Part shown: positions 1 to 9,917 of the stretch, in pieces
How the letters are laid out: every line of letters starts with the position of its first letter
Position numbering within the stretch: position 1 is the stretch's first letter
Assembly: GCA_933228895.1 (NCBI GenBank)
Contig: OW121858.1
Coordinates: 35,487,859 to 35,551,858 of the forward strand
Length of the DNA stretch: 64,000 nt
DNA from: Platycnemis pennipes
Lineage: Eukaryota; Arthropoda; Insecta; Odonata; Platycnemididae
Direction: 5' to 3'
Made by a program: the position numbers and the translations under genes
The notes under the pieces: model-generated
The model's database searches: none
What the model was told of the DNA's origin: nothing
The model's input: the letters and a program-made list of their open reading frames with translations, nothing else

Positions 1-485
1 TATAAAATTAAACGAAAAAAAAGGCATCAACCCACCGTATTTTTCGCTAAATCCACCAATTTCTGCGCTCATAGCAGACGAAATGCGTTAGTTGACTTCA
101 AGTGGCTTCAAGTTCGCTCTAGCCAAAATGCATGGCGTATGAATAATATCATTACTAATGAGATATTAGAGCATATTTCAGAAAAATATTATAACATACC
201 GTTTGATAGTAATATTCTGGTGTTATAAATTAGTAGATTCATTGAGTACATGGATTTTTTTCTTTAAAGTAAATGCTGAATTGACTCCATAGTCGAGCTG
301 ATTAAAATTCTCATAAAAATTAAATCCTTCGACTTTCCGTCGTATTTCTTGTGATACTCAAGACTTTCAATAGCTTAGGTAATTTTCTTTGTGAAGTAAG
401 GATCACTTAGCAGGCATATCTACTCGTACTTGAATTAATAAGATTCCTCAGACAACTTGACTCAAGCAGTCGCGAGCCAACCTCC
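1..485 (+). mobile_element. TTAA-2 element, right part, cut by window edge
   Basis: This matches the 3' two thirds of the 740-bp family that is complete at 20833-21571 (minus) and 11677-15076. Shared landmarks are AAAGGCATCAACCCACCG near the start and GTCGCGAGCCAACCTCC at the end. The terminus at 485 is followed by TTAA (486-489), the same four bases that flank the complete copies. It is non-coding with no open frame of note. The left end lies outside the window. Confidence 0.8.
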
Positions 486-876
486 TTAAAAAATTATCGG
501 GGATTTGATTTTTTATAAATAGGTTCGTAGCACCTAGATCCCTAGGGAATCTAGGGATCTAGGTGCTACGAACCTAGGGTATTACCTAATGATGCGATCT
601 TCATAAAATAAATGTTCCCTAATCCCCAGGGTTTATGTTTTATGTAGGCGGCTTCAAAATAGGAAAGAAACATACTTGACCCTAATTATTTACCGTGGTG
701 AATTAGGTCCAGGGATTTGGATGTATGCAAACCCTATCTTTAACCTATGCGAACCTATCTAATGCTAGTTCTTATGTAAACCCTAAGGATTTGGAAGCTC
801 ATCTAATAAGTGCGCAAACCCAAATTAATTGAAAAATAATAATTACGCCGTTAAAAAGAAGTAAAGAAGAGGCTAA
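486..876. other. Non-coding spacer containing a long perfect palindrome
   Basis: No gene is visible. The stretch holds the hairpin at 520-576 and then AT-rich sequence with several loosely repeated variants of AACCCTAAG/AACCCTATC (about 680-800). No coding frame or known element was recognised. Confidence 0.6.
520..576. repeat. Perfect 26-bp inverted repeat (hairpin)
   Basis: The left arm 520-545 (TAGGTTCGTAGCACCTAGAT...) is exactly complementary to 551-576, with a 5-base loop GGAAT. Both arms contain CTAGATCCCTAG. A perfect 26-bp stem in an otherwise decayed area suggests a recent foldback or cruciform-forming sequence. No transcript or terminator role is implied. Confidence 0.9.
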
Positions 877-980
877 GGGCCGTATGCAGAGACGAAACTG
901 TCACTTTCCCTACTCTCCATAGGGTGGCAGCTGTAGGTAGAGTTATCGGTGGCACTGTCCCTACCATTTGTATTGTTAAA

Positions 981-1021
981 CGTCCCTACAACGTAACCGA
1001 TCGGGTTACGTTGTAGGGACG
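981..1021. repeat. 18-bp-arm hairpin inside HARB-2
   Basis: CGTCCCTACAACGTAACC (981-998) is complementary to 1004-1021 with a 5-base loop. The same CCCTACA/TAGGGAC words recur near both ends of the element (for example 947-953 and 1809-1816), so these look like subterminal repeats. Confidence 0.85.
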
Positions 1022-1212
1022 TACGTTGCGTTGTACGTAGCCCGCGCACCCGACACTTTACGAAGTAGGGATTTCGCATAGATCGCTAAAATTTTCATGC
1101 CTACGTCATGCTTCGGTGACGTTTCGTGTGACGTTCCACGGACCACAATGCATTGCGCTGATTGCGACGAGAAGACGAGAACGAGGACACGAGGAGTACA
1201 ACAGAGTACAAC

Positions 1213-1479
1213 ATGGCGGAAGAAAGTGCGAAGCGGATAATGAGGCTGAACAATGAGGAGACGAAGTTATTGGTCGGCCTCGTCGTCCAAAGGAAAAACA
1301 TATTGGAGAGCAAGATGACCAATGCAGTGTCCAATGCAAGAAAGGGGAGAAGCTGGACTGAAGTGGAGAGTCAATTTAATGCTCAGGAGTTTTGTTTTGA
1401 AAACCGATACCTCTGCGAAAATTCTGCGAAAGTCTTCCATAGTAGAAACTGCGGTACGGTGCGGTATTTGTTTACATAA
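1213..1479 (+). CDS. Myb/SANT-like DNA-binding protein fragment of HARB-2
   Basis: An 88-residue frame from an ATG in good context (AACATGG). The open frame runs back to 1162, but the protein similarity begins at MAEES. Residues about 8-55 (LNNEETKLLVG... to ...SWTEVESQFNA) resemble the Myb/SANT-like helix-turn-helix typical of metazoan Harbinger-associated proteins: an acidic E-E start, hydrophobic LLVGLV, a basic NARKG turn, then W-x-x-V and FNA. Such proteins bind the element's ends and help the transposase, acting in the nucleus. The C-terminal 30 residues show no domain, and the frame is far shorter than the usual several hundred residues. It is likely the first exon or a truncated copy. 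The family call is by pattern memory only. Confidence 0.6.
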   Translation: MAEESAKRIMRLNNEETKLLVGLVVQRKNILESKMTNAVSNARKGRSWTEVESQFNAQEFCFENRYLCENSAKVFHSRNCGTVRYLFT

Positions 1480-1859
1480 CAACTGCAGGCGCAAAATTTA
1501 TCCGACGTTCCGTACGTTTCATTATAACAGGCATATCTAATGAAATAAATAAACATTGCCAGGCTGAAAAAACATAATGGTAAACACATTTGAAGCGCCT
1601 ACCTCGACAGGCGCCTAGAAACATTCGCCAAAATCCAGAGGCGATGTACGCATTCCGCCATCTTTGGCTCGGAAAACCATCCCTTTACATTTGTAGGGTA
1701 CCCCAGACAACCCTATAACTTATCGGGAGGGAACTGTTTACGAAAGCTTATTTGCAGGGAGAGTTGACCCGACAACGCATAAGAATACGGTGTCGGATCG
1801 GTCCACCCTACAGGGACGTCTCTGCATACGGCCCTCAGACCTACGGTAAAATAATGTAA

Positions 1860-2035
1860 CAAAAATTTGAGGAGGTATTAGAAGATCATTGTTATTTAGG
1901 AAGCCTGGTTACCATGGCGATGGACGAAGCAATGAGGAAATAGTTCTTAGTGGTACACCCATGCAAAGAACCCATTCTTATAGCTGAGTAAGAATCTACC
2001 AAGAGCTTGAAAACCAGCAAGGGAAATAAGGATAT
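1860..2035 (+). pseudogene. NLR-C (RTE-like) reverse transcriptase fragment, decayed
   Basis: The DNA from about 1888 (CATTGTTATTTAGGAAGCCTG) parallels the NLR-C copy at 47757 onward, which encodes FCYLGSRVTNDGR. Here it reads HCYLGSLVT followed by stops. It is the region just after the reverse transcriptase catalytic core of RTE-like non-LTR elements. It is too short and damaged to be expressed. Confidence 0.6.
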
Positions 2036-2350
2036 TTTGAACGTCAGTTCGACGAACTTGAACGTGTGCAGCGAATATCGGCAAGATTTGTAAAGGGACG
2101 GTACCATATAATTATACATTAAAGTGTATCCAGTCCTATTAAATAGAATTAAAATGGGAATCATTTTCAGATCGTATAGGTTGAAATTTAGACTTAATCT
2201 CTTAAATGAATTCCAAGATAATATTTTAATTGATGACGTTAAAAATATTTTGCTAACCCCAACTTACTATGGCAGACTGGACCATTAATATCACCAAAAA
2301 TTAGAGAAATAATTGATTGCCGAAATGACGGATTCAAAATGTCCGTCCAT
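2036..2350 (+). pseudogene. NLR-B non-LTR retrotransposon, RT C-terminal fragment
   Basis: Matches the copies at 59613 and 7737. Recognisable pieces are ELERVQR, SARFVKGR, KWES and PTYYGRLD, spread over frames with indels. This is the conserved stretch after the reverse transcriptase fingers/palm in non-LTR elements. The copy is 5'-truncated, has several frameshifts, and loses similarity near 2350, before its 3' tail. Confidence 0.7.
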
Positions 2351-2700
2351 AAAAACGTATTAAAGTTTTGCTCTTTTGTGTTGGTATCGATAGTTCTTTG
2401 TGGTAGATCGATACATATATGTATGGTATCGATACCTCCAAGTGTGGTGTCGATATTTTGCATGCTTTATATAGCGTAATGTAGACGTTGTGACGTAATG
2501 ACAAAATTTATACCCTCAGCATGTATGGAAAAGTTCTGGTACTATGTTCAAAACGTATAACAGTTATGAAGAAAGATCTGGTGCTTAACGTATAACAGTT
2601 ATAACAGCTATAACAGTTATAACTAGCTATAACAGCTATAACAGTTATAACAGCTGAGGAGAGACCTCTATATTAATGTACTAACTGTATGATAATTGGT
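2351..2700. repeat. Short AT-rich minisatellite and ATCGAT-rich spacer
   Basis: No gene. Positions 2388-2456 repeat TATCGATA-type palindromes. Positions 2591-2656 are six to seven imperfect copies of an 8-10-base word (TATAACAGT/TATAACAGC), a small minisatellite. Confidence 0.7.
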
Positions 2701-3700
2701 ATATAATGCAGCTGCCGGCGAAAGATGGTTATTTTCTGGATTATATGACCCTGAAGCAACGTCACCAGTCAACTTGGAGATGCGTCGAAAGCCTTAATGC
2801 TTTATAATAGAAAGAAGACTGCACCGTGGAAGCATAAATATACTTTGACCGCTTTTGTACGGAAAAAACACCTCCTCACACCTCATATCCTGACGTGTCT
2901 CCTGGTAACAGTATTCCATTTTCGGGAAATTATACCATTCCCAATAATTGGTAAGCGTATTGGTCGCTTACGGTTGTTCAGAGCTAACCCACCCCCCCTT
3001 CCCCTCTTTAAATGGTTACGCTTCCACAATGCAGACCAGCGCACGACCCGTGCCTCCCATTGTTGTGACGGACCATTGTTGACGGCGCGACAATGGTGCC
3101 GGGAGGGTGAGAAAGCCAATCTTTCGGACCCAACAATGCGAAGCTTTCCCCCTTTTCAGGATCGGAGATGGTGCCTACGGGAAATGTATTCCAGCTACCG
3201 GGCTCTTTTTAAGGGGGCCAATTACTCATATATCTGTCCTCAAATGCAACCCCTTGGGAGTGTTTCCAAGGGTCGGCTTTTACATATTGTTGTGCGGCGT
3301 ACCCCTGATTATACAGAGCGATCCCTTTCGCCGTTCCCTAGGTGACTTTTGTGGCGTTTGTTCGGTGGAATCCCCGAGGAAACGAATTTATACGAAAAGA
3401 TGAACAGTTTCAGCAGTAGGGGAATATTTTTTTGGGGTTGTTGTGCAAATTTATGTCCAAAATATTCGGCTGACAGCATGGTTACCGCTTTGTAAAGCCC
3501 TGATGAATGTTAACAGTTGCCAGATCACGGCGCGAGATCATTTTCTCTCCTTGGTTAACGCGTTGACAAGTTTTGTTGAGTCCTCGCCCGTTGCTAGGTT
3601 ACGGGGCGATGCCATTCTTCACTCCTTGGTAACCGCGTCGCAAATTATTGTTGAATCGCCGCCCGTCGCTAAGTGACCCCTCTAGCGTAACTTCGTCGTA
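2701..3700. other. GC-richer unique block with long chance frames
   Basis: The base composition rises compared with its surroundings (about 2990-3400 and 3530-3670). The longest frame, 2797-3345 plus, would give 182 residues but shows no domain, signal or low-complexity core that I recognise. Two imperfect tandem units of about 72 bp lie at about 3535-3605 and 3607-3677 (each with CTCCTTGGT, GTTGAGTC/GTTGAATC and CGCCCGT). It could be a decayed element or a host exon/promoter. No splice or start evidence decides this. Confidence 0.35.
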
Positions 3701-4118
3701 TTTGTTAAGAAAAACTGATGATATTCTTGTATTTCTCTGCAGTAGATATATGCCATAAACCAATTCTTAATGAGATCTTAATATAAGTCAAAGAAATAAA
3801 AACATATTTTCAAGTTAATGTATCAAGGAACTCTTACACATTATTCAAGATCATTTTCTCTTGACTTAGATCCGTAAAACTTAAAAAATAATACGTTATC
3901 CTTCGTGTACACCCTTATTCGAATGAAGGAAGAAGTGTTCAGTTAACAACTTACCTCCACGCATAGCAATAGCACCTTGAAGAATAAAATTTATGATAGG
4001 AAACGTTCTTTCTTAAGAAGTCCCAAAACAATGATGGCAGACTGCGTTTGCAGGTTGTATTTTATGCCTTCCGTCGCCACGGTAACGCGGTATGTTTCCC
4101 ACACCAACAGATTTGAAT
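3701..4118. other. AT-rich spacer with an AT-TIR scrap
   Basis: No gene is visible. Positions about 3930-3975 (AACTTACCTCCACGCATAGC) match the interior of the AT-TIR family, showing a small degraded fragment. The rest is unrecognised. Confidence 0.5.
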
Positions 4119-4865
4119 TAATTAATTAATGATGTACTTGATGCGAAATTTTCTCACCAATTTAATAATACAAGCCAAATTTTTCTACGCCCACCACAAA
4201 GATTATTAAATCATATTAAAATGTTCCCGGAAATCGACGGAAGTCACGTGACCTGAAACGCCTCCTGACGTCACTGCACGGTATAGGTTCCATATTGCTA
4301 CGGAGAGAGACATTTATATTTGAAAGAAAACGAAGTGAATATATTGTTTTGAGGTTTTTGGCCATTTCTCGAAAGAAACGATGACTGAAAAAATACTTAA
4401 AAAAAAGCACATTCCGACAATTCTTCTTTGGTTGACTCCCTTATGGCGGCGTTCTTCTTAAAGAAACCAGCGATTGCATAGACGTAGTGGAAATTCTTGG
4501 GCACTAAACAGGATTTATATAATTAATGGAAGATTTGCCTGTTACCATCCATACTACGTAAATAAAAAATCGAAATACAATCGTTTATTGCATTAATCAA
4601 ATGAGATAAATACATACGTTGTCACCAAGTATTCATTTAACAACTTACCTCCACGCATAGCAACAGATAAACAACGCCCTTAGTGATACCGTGCCGTGAC
4701 GTCATGCGATGACGTCGTGTTTTAATAAGCTTGCCAAAAGGTACAATTTTCAAAGAGTAATATCTTTGTAACGCAACTTAATTCTTCAGCCAAATTTTCG
4801 GCAAGAATAATTTCATCCAATAAACTTCACATTCAAAGAGTTATAAAAAATAGTGCATGTTCCGC
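4119..4865 (+). mobile_element. AT-TIR element, 5' end lost
   Basis: From GATGTACTTGATGCGAAATT (about 4130) to GTGCATGTTCCGCATT this follows the 775-bp family seen complete at 33781-34556. The left terminus is missing; the right terminus carries one change (TTCCGC for TTCCCC). It contains GTCACGTGAC at 4245-4254 and TGACGTCA sites. It is non-coding; the minus-strand open frame 4216-4410 recurs in other copies but has no recognisable domain. Confidence 0.7.
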
Positions 4866-4924
4866 ATTGGGAATGTACAGGAAATCGGTGTGATGGCTAT
4901 AATGGCAGCATTGGTTCTGACAGG

Positions 4925-7109
4925 GATCCCTGGGTTCTGACGAAAGCCAGAGTGTCGCAACCTACGGTGTAACAATGGTACTTTGAAACAAATGAGTAGC
5001 AATAACCGAAATTGAGATATTGCACTCGCGGTCATTTCTGAAGAACTTTTGTTCCAATACTAACATTTGGATTTTAAAGGATTCTCACCGGAGATATTCA
5101 GTTTTTGAATCATAAACTATTTTCTCAGCAAATACCACACTTCTAGCTTAACGTCGACCATTGACATAGATTTTTATTATATTATTATTTGATCAAATAC
5201 TCGCTGTAGTTATAAGACTTGTGCCATTTTCACCTACGTCTAGCACAACGAAGCCTGCATTTCCAGATATACCAGGCAGCAATCACCTTTCGCTTATTCC
5301 ATTACGTACTTTAATGGTTTTCCCAATATAATAACACTAAATTTGTTTCGAATTGCTTCAATTTGCAAGCTAAAGGCCATTCTACAATGGGCGTAAGCCG
5401 TAAGACGTAAGCCGTAAGAGCTGTCGTAAGGGCTGTCGTAAGACGTAAGGAGCTGTCGTAAGGGACATGGCCAAGTCCCATCTCTCCATCTCTACGTCTT
5501 ACGGCTGGCCAATCAGAGCGCCTCATTACTACTGCTGGTGTCAGTCACGGGTTAATGCTTTTGTGGACGTATTTTTGACTTGGGGAAGAATTGCGGACAT
5601 ATTTGAAATAATCTTTGTTCGTGAACTTGAAAGATGGCGAGTTTTAGAGGAGCTTATCATTAACTAATGCCTCATTGAATAATATTTGGATTGTTTCATC
5701 CCACATTCTAACTAAATCTTTATTATATGAACCAGTTTCTTGGTTTATTTGGATGATTAGTGGTCTTGTAAGTTTTAAATGGCATATACTGATCGACACC
5801 CACCAATATCGTCCAAAATGTCAAAAACTCAGCGGAATGGACAGTTGTAATTCTATGATAAGATGAAAGGGTACACTGAAATGTAAATCAAAGATTGTCT
5901 TGCTGTTAACTTTCTTGGCCGTTATTTATATAGAAATGAATAGTTAGACAGCGGACTAATAAGTGCATTGAAGCCCATAGTGATCTTTGCTCTGAGTTTA
6001 TTTGGTCATTTAAGACCGAACAGCATTGATTTGTTTCAGTTCTGATCACATCCCAGACAGCCCTGTTAGCATTTCAAATGCTTGTCTTCAATAATTAAGT
6101 AATCGTATATTTGTTGACAGTGTTCTCTATTCTACGCCAGAAAAAATCGACACTCATTTGTCTTCAATATCCATGTATATACGACCGGAGTGCTTCGGAA
6201 TGCACCGTGATCGATGTCGATATTTTTACGGCAAACGTCAGCATTGGAGATTGACTGTCGTATGGAAATCCTTACGTCTTAAGTGCTACGGCTTACGTCT
6301 TACGGCTTACGTCCATTGTAGAATGGGCTTTATCCAATGGTTACGTCCAAGTACAATGTCGTACATATTGTCAATGCAGATAAGAAAATGGAAAGGAACA
6401 GATCTGTCGGTGTAAATCCCAGGTTTTGGTGATTAAATCGGGGCTGAAGGTATTTATATATTAATTAAATATCGGCCGTGATGTATTACTAGTAATTTAC
6501 AAGCAGAACAGGAAACTACCGAACGAATTTCAAAAACTCATAGATATCAGCAACTTCAAGCACATGCCTCACAATTATTGTTTAGAAAACGGAAAAGCAA
6601 TTCATCTCACCGATTTATGGAAATCTTTTTTCTTTTTTTTTTTTGAGCATTCACCACTCCTAGAGAAATACCTTATCAAGATGTAGGCATGAATAATTTT
6701 TCGTTATACGCTTAGTATTGGCTATTTAATTTATATCTGTGATTTTTAACATTTCATTTTCAATCTTTCTGAAGGGTAAAAAACGAAATAATATCAAAGT
6801 CACACATGAAGTATTTCGTAGGCTCCATTATGAGCAGTGAACATAGTGCGAGTATTTATTTACATTTTGTTACCACAGCAACCATTCTTCTATTCTACAA
6901 AGGCGCTGAGAATTATGGGATTGTTTTTTAAAAATATGGCATCGCAAAAGGATAAGGACTTCATGCTCACTTCGCTGACGGAAACATTAGGTTACTAAAT
7001 TCGGTGACTAAACTGATTGATGCCTACGAAATCAGACACGATTACAACATGGCGTCCTCCGTACGAAGGGATCATTTAAAGGAGCTAATTGGCGAATTCG
7101 GACACGGCC
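4925..7109 (+). mobile_element. HARB-1 copy split by a TA-flanked MITE
   Basis: From GAAAGCCAGAGTGTCGCAAC (about 4942) to GCGAATTCGGACACGGCC (end 7109) this parallels the 1303-bp element at 35990-37292. The right terminus is intact, but the left terminus is degraded, so the start is approximate. A 958-bp MITE interrupts it at 5373-6330. No transposase frame is seen. The right flank reads ATA rather than the TTA found for the other copy. Confidence 0.7.
5373..6330. mobile_element. TA-flanked MITE with about 45-bp TIRs
   Basis: The ends AAGGCCATTCTACAATGGGC (5373) and the complement of AAGCCCATTCTACAATGGAC (ending 6330) continue as inverted copies of CGTAAGCCGTAAGACG for about 45 bp. TA flanks both sides (5371-5372, 6331-6332). 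The uninterrupted sister sequence at about 36510 confirms the empty site. Subterminal GTAAGRC words repeat many times at 5398-5460. TA duplication fits the Tc1/mariner superfamily. The frames inside are not transposase-like. Confidence 0.85.
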
Positions 7110-7114
7110 ATATT

Positions 7115-7460
7115 ATTTTCTGAGGTTTTTTTAAGCCGTTTCTCTATCGAAACAATTACTAAAAAAATGGGTTGCAAATAAAAAGCACAATGCATAAAAT
7201 TTGCCTTTGTATTTGGACTTAAAAAACATCCTTTCATTGTAATAAAATAAACATCTGTTTCCATAGCAACATGGACCTATGCTTACCGTTCGGTGACGTC
7301 AGAAGGAGTTTCGGGTCACATGACATTTGTCAACTTTCGGGAATATTTCACAACCGTTTAATGATATTTTAAGTTGGTATAAAACGTTTTTGGCTCGTAT
7401 ACTAATTAAATTTGTGAGATAATTTCGCATACAGTACATAACATCATCAATAGACGAGAA
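7115..7460. mobile_element. Rearranged AT-TIR fragments
   Basis: Positions 7115-7190 match the plus orientation of AT-TIR (TTCTGAGG...GCCGTTTCTC...GAAAC). Positions about 7225-7460 match the minus orientation (CGTCAGAAGGAGTTTC, TTTGTGAGATAATTTCGC). Both lack termini, so this is a broken inverted pair rather than one element. Confidence 0.5.
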
Positions 7461-7465
7461 ACGTC

Positions 7466-7499
7466 AAAGGTGCCTTAATACCCCCATTAAGGCACCTTT
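7466..7499. repeat. 14-bp perfect hairpin
   Basis: AAAGGTGCCTTAAT (7466-7479) pairs with ATTAAGGCACCTTT (7486-7499) around a loop ACCCCC. It lies at the inner edge of a HARB-1 end fragment, whose own sequence includes AAGGTGCC. Confidence 0.85.
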
Positions 7500-7554
7500 T
7501 CGATGCCTAATGGAACATGGCTAATTCTTATTGTCTAATGAATTCGGATACGGA
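7486..7554 (-). mobile_element. HARB-1 left-end fragment
   Basis: Read on the minus strand it gives GTATCCGAATTCATTAG, a near match to the HARB-1 left terminus at 35990, followed by TTAGCCATGTTCC as at 36023. Only about 70 bp remain. Confidence 0.6.
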
Positions 7555-7610
7555 CTATATAAATTCGCAACGTTTTTGTTGGTAAAATGAAGGTCAGTTT
7601 CCGCAGCAAA

Positions 7611-7690
7611 ATTGAAGCTCCCGCAAGCCGTGACGTCAGGAGGCGTTTCAGGTCACGTGACATTGGCCAACATTATCGGGAACATTTCTA
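7611..7690. mobile_element. AT-TIR scrap
   Basis: Contains CGTGACGTCAGGAGGCG and GGTCACGTGACATT, the most conserved inner block of the AT-TIR family, without termini. Confidence 0.45.
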
Positions 7691-7736
7691 ATAGCATTCA
7701 AAAGACGAAAAAACTCTGAATTACCTATATTCCTAT

Positions 7737-8283
7737 ATTTTAAGATTTGTAATGGGACGGTATTTTATAACTATGTTAGCATATAACCAGTATTTTAAAT
7801 GAATTAAATTGAAAATCATTGTCAGATCGCAGGTTGAAATTTAGACTTAAACAAATTCCAAGACCATATTTTCAGTGATGATGTTAAAAATATTTTGCGG
7901 ACCCCAACATACTCTGGTAGACTGGACCATAATCACAAAATTAGAGAAATAAATTGCCCAACGGACAGATTCAAAATGTCCTTTTTTCCTCGTCCTATTA
8001 GGGATATGAATAACGGTAAATGTATCCAGTACGAGTGTAGCAATGGATAAAATTGGTAGCTGCATGTTGGAATAAGGACTTAAAGCTAACCCAACTAACG
8101 GCATGTTTTTGCATGTGTGTTTTGCTATTTTTATCTTTTTTTAAATAGCGTAGTTTTGAACAGTACCTATACAAGTACTAATCCTTTTTTTATGCATTAT
8201 ATGTAGCGCATGTTTGGTGAGAATTCACCCCCTGCCACACACCTTTATGGTGGCTTGCAGGGTATTATGTAGATGTAGATGTA
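7737..8283 (+). pseudogene. NLR-B non-LTR retrotransposon, 3' end with tail
   Basis: A 5'-truncated copy that covers the RT C-terminal region (PTYSGRLDH, DRFKMSFF, RPIRDMN in shifted frames), the 3' UTR and the conserved 3' end CCCCTGCCACACACC...GGCTTGCAGGG, finishing in GTAGATGTAGATGTAGAT. The tail is a simple repeat, as in several non-LTR clades that lack poly(A). Indels break the frame several times. A scrap of AT-TIR (minus) follows at about 8290-8345. Confidence 0.8.
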
Positions 8284-8345
8284 GATATATTTATATTTGT
8301 GAGAATATTTCGGGTACATAGGCAGCAGACGAGAAACATATTTAT

Positions 8346-9135
8346 TGCGTTCACTCCGTTCGATGTATGATTTGAAAAAAGAATATACCTGAAAAAATAT
8401 TATTTTCAAAATTTTCGTTGATGACTCACAACTTCGCAAATATGTCCTTGCGAAAAGGGTTAAGGGTTTTTTATTTTACTTAGGCGACCCCACGAACCCG
8501 TTAGCTTTTTTTCATAAGGGTCCTTTATCCTGATGCGGGGTACGAAGAATAGTAATATTACTTACGCTCCAGCGAACCTGTTGATTTCGTCGTTCAATTG
8601 TTCCCCTTGATTCCCCCCCCCCCCCTTCTCGGTTTCCGCTTGCGGCCGGCAGGTGTCATCTCGAACGCCTTCTCTTGTTTGCGTCGCGGGAGCCGCTTCG
8701 GTTTTGTTTTTAATTGGTGCGGACGTGTGATTGAATGGAATTTAAAATAAGGGGACGAAAGATTTTTTTATTTCACAAACAGGTGATGAACGGAAGGCGT
8801 ATTTGCAAACAGCCCGCGGGTAAAAAAACGCGCACCGCGATCGTCATTCGTTCCGCCGAAATCCATTGTTGTGTCACTCCGTCGCTCACTTGTTAGGCAT
8901 TGTTCGCGTTTTGTTTGTTTGTTGTGTTTATCGCCTTTCAATTTTTTCCGCGTTCCCTCTTCTTACCGCATTATTTTCGCATTTCTTCTGTTTGCTGAGA
9001 GTTGAACGTGATTCGATTCGGAACTGTCGAAGCGTGAACGATTGTTCGATATTTCCCCTTTCCTGCGATCCTTTTAAATTCAGCCTTCTTTTGTCTCTTA
9101 CAAAGTCGTTTTTCGTTTTTTTTTCGTTCGTTTTG
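8346..9135. other. GC-rich island with a C13 run, no gene resolved
   Basis: Positions about 8560-8900 are rich in CpG words (GCGGCCGGC, CGTCGCGGGAGCCGC, GCCCGCGGG) unlike the AT-rich surroundings. There is a run of 13 C at 8613-8625. The plus frame 8866-9240 has a hydrophobic, cysteine-rich composition with no recognised domain. It could be an unmethylated promoter or first exon of a host gene, or a GC-rich element end. Confidence 0.35.
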
Positions 9136-9917
9136 AAGGCCGTTGTACACGGTACAACAATTTCTTGTACAAGAACTTGTACAATGCGCAAATTGTATCG
9201 TGTACGAGGTGTTCGTATAATTTCATGTACAAGAAATTAGATAATGCTCTATATTGTTGGATGAAACTAATTCAAAGATCGACTCAGTAGCTTCTGCGCA
9301 TGACATTTGACGGTAGTGATGCGTTTTCGTTTAGTATTCGTAAGGTTGGTGTTCTGTTTGCGATCAATTTTATTCCTGTAAGCATGGCGAAACTTCCATT
9401 TTTGTTGTGCACATCGTGATATTCTTTGTTGCTTCCATATTGTGATATTCGTCTGTCGTGTCGGAAGTGTTCTATTTCTCAAAAGATGAGTTGGACACAC
9501 TGGAAAACATGAAGTCTCAATGAAATTAAGATGACGTTCTTGAACCAAAAATAAATATATGCATTAATCAAAAACATAATGTTTGGACGATAAATGATGG
9601 GTTTCATGAGCCGATGAAAGAGTGCAAGTAACCAATCGTATAATTTCATTTTATTAATGCTAGGATTAATGGAGAAAATCATTGCAACCCAGTAACTATG
9701 GCAGTATTTTCAAAATACTATCATCATTGGATAACGCGATTCAGCTGTTGGACAGAAAAAGATATCTGCGCATGTTATTGGCGCACAAATAGCATGGAAA
9801 ATCTTTGATCGTGTACGACCCTGAACCAACTTCTTGTACAATATCTTGGTCCAATCTCGCCGTTCAATTTATGGTACAAGATCTTGTACAAGAAATTGTA
9901 CCGTGTACAACGGCCTT
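9136..9917. mobile_element. TIR element with TTGTACAA subterminal repeats
   Basis: The left end AAGGCCGTTGTACACGGTAC (9136) is mirrored at the right end (GTACAACGGCCTT, ending 9917). The inner TIR part holds TTTCTTGTACAAGA on both sides, itself palindromic. Flanking bases (TTTTG and TAGGA) show no clear duplication, so the superfamily is open. It is 782 bp long with no transposase. Confidence 0.8.

Larger units (their letters stand above)
877..1834 (+). mobile_element. HARB-2: PIF/Harbinger-like element
   Basis: The ends carry a perfect 18-bp terminal inverted repeat, GGGCCGTATGCAGAGACG at 877-894 and its complement at 1817-1834. The flanks are TAA on the left and TCA on the right, close to the 3-bp TWA duplication of PIF/Harbinger elements. 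It is 958 bp long and carries a Myb/SANT-like ORF, the usual accessory gene of that superfamily. No DDE transposase is present, so it is probably a deletion derivative moved by a related element. An 18-bp-arm hairpin lies at 981-1021. Confidence 0.75.

Noticed and set aside
2797..3345. 182-residue plus frame
   Set aside because: No domain, no initiation context of note and GC-rich composition; chance frame more likely.
9136..9917. Target-site duplication for the TTGTACAA element
   Set aside because: Flanks TTTTG and TAGGA do not match at any plausible length, so no superfamily was assigned.
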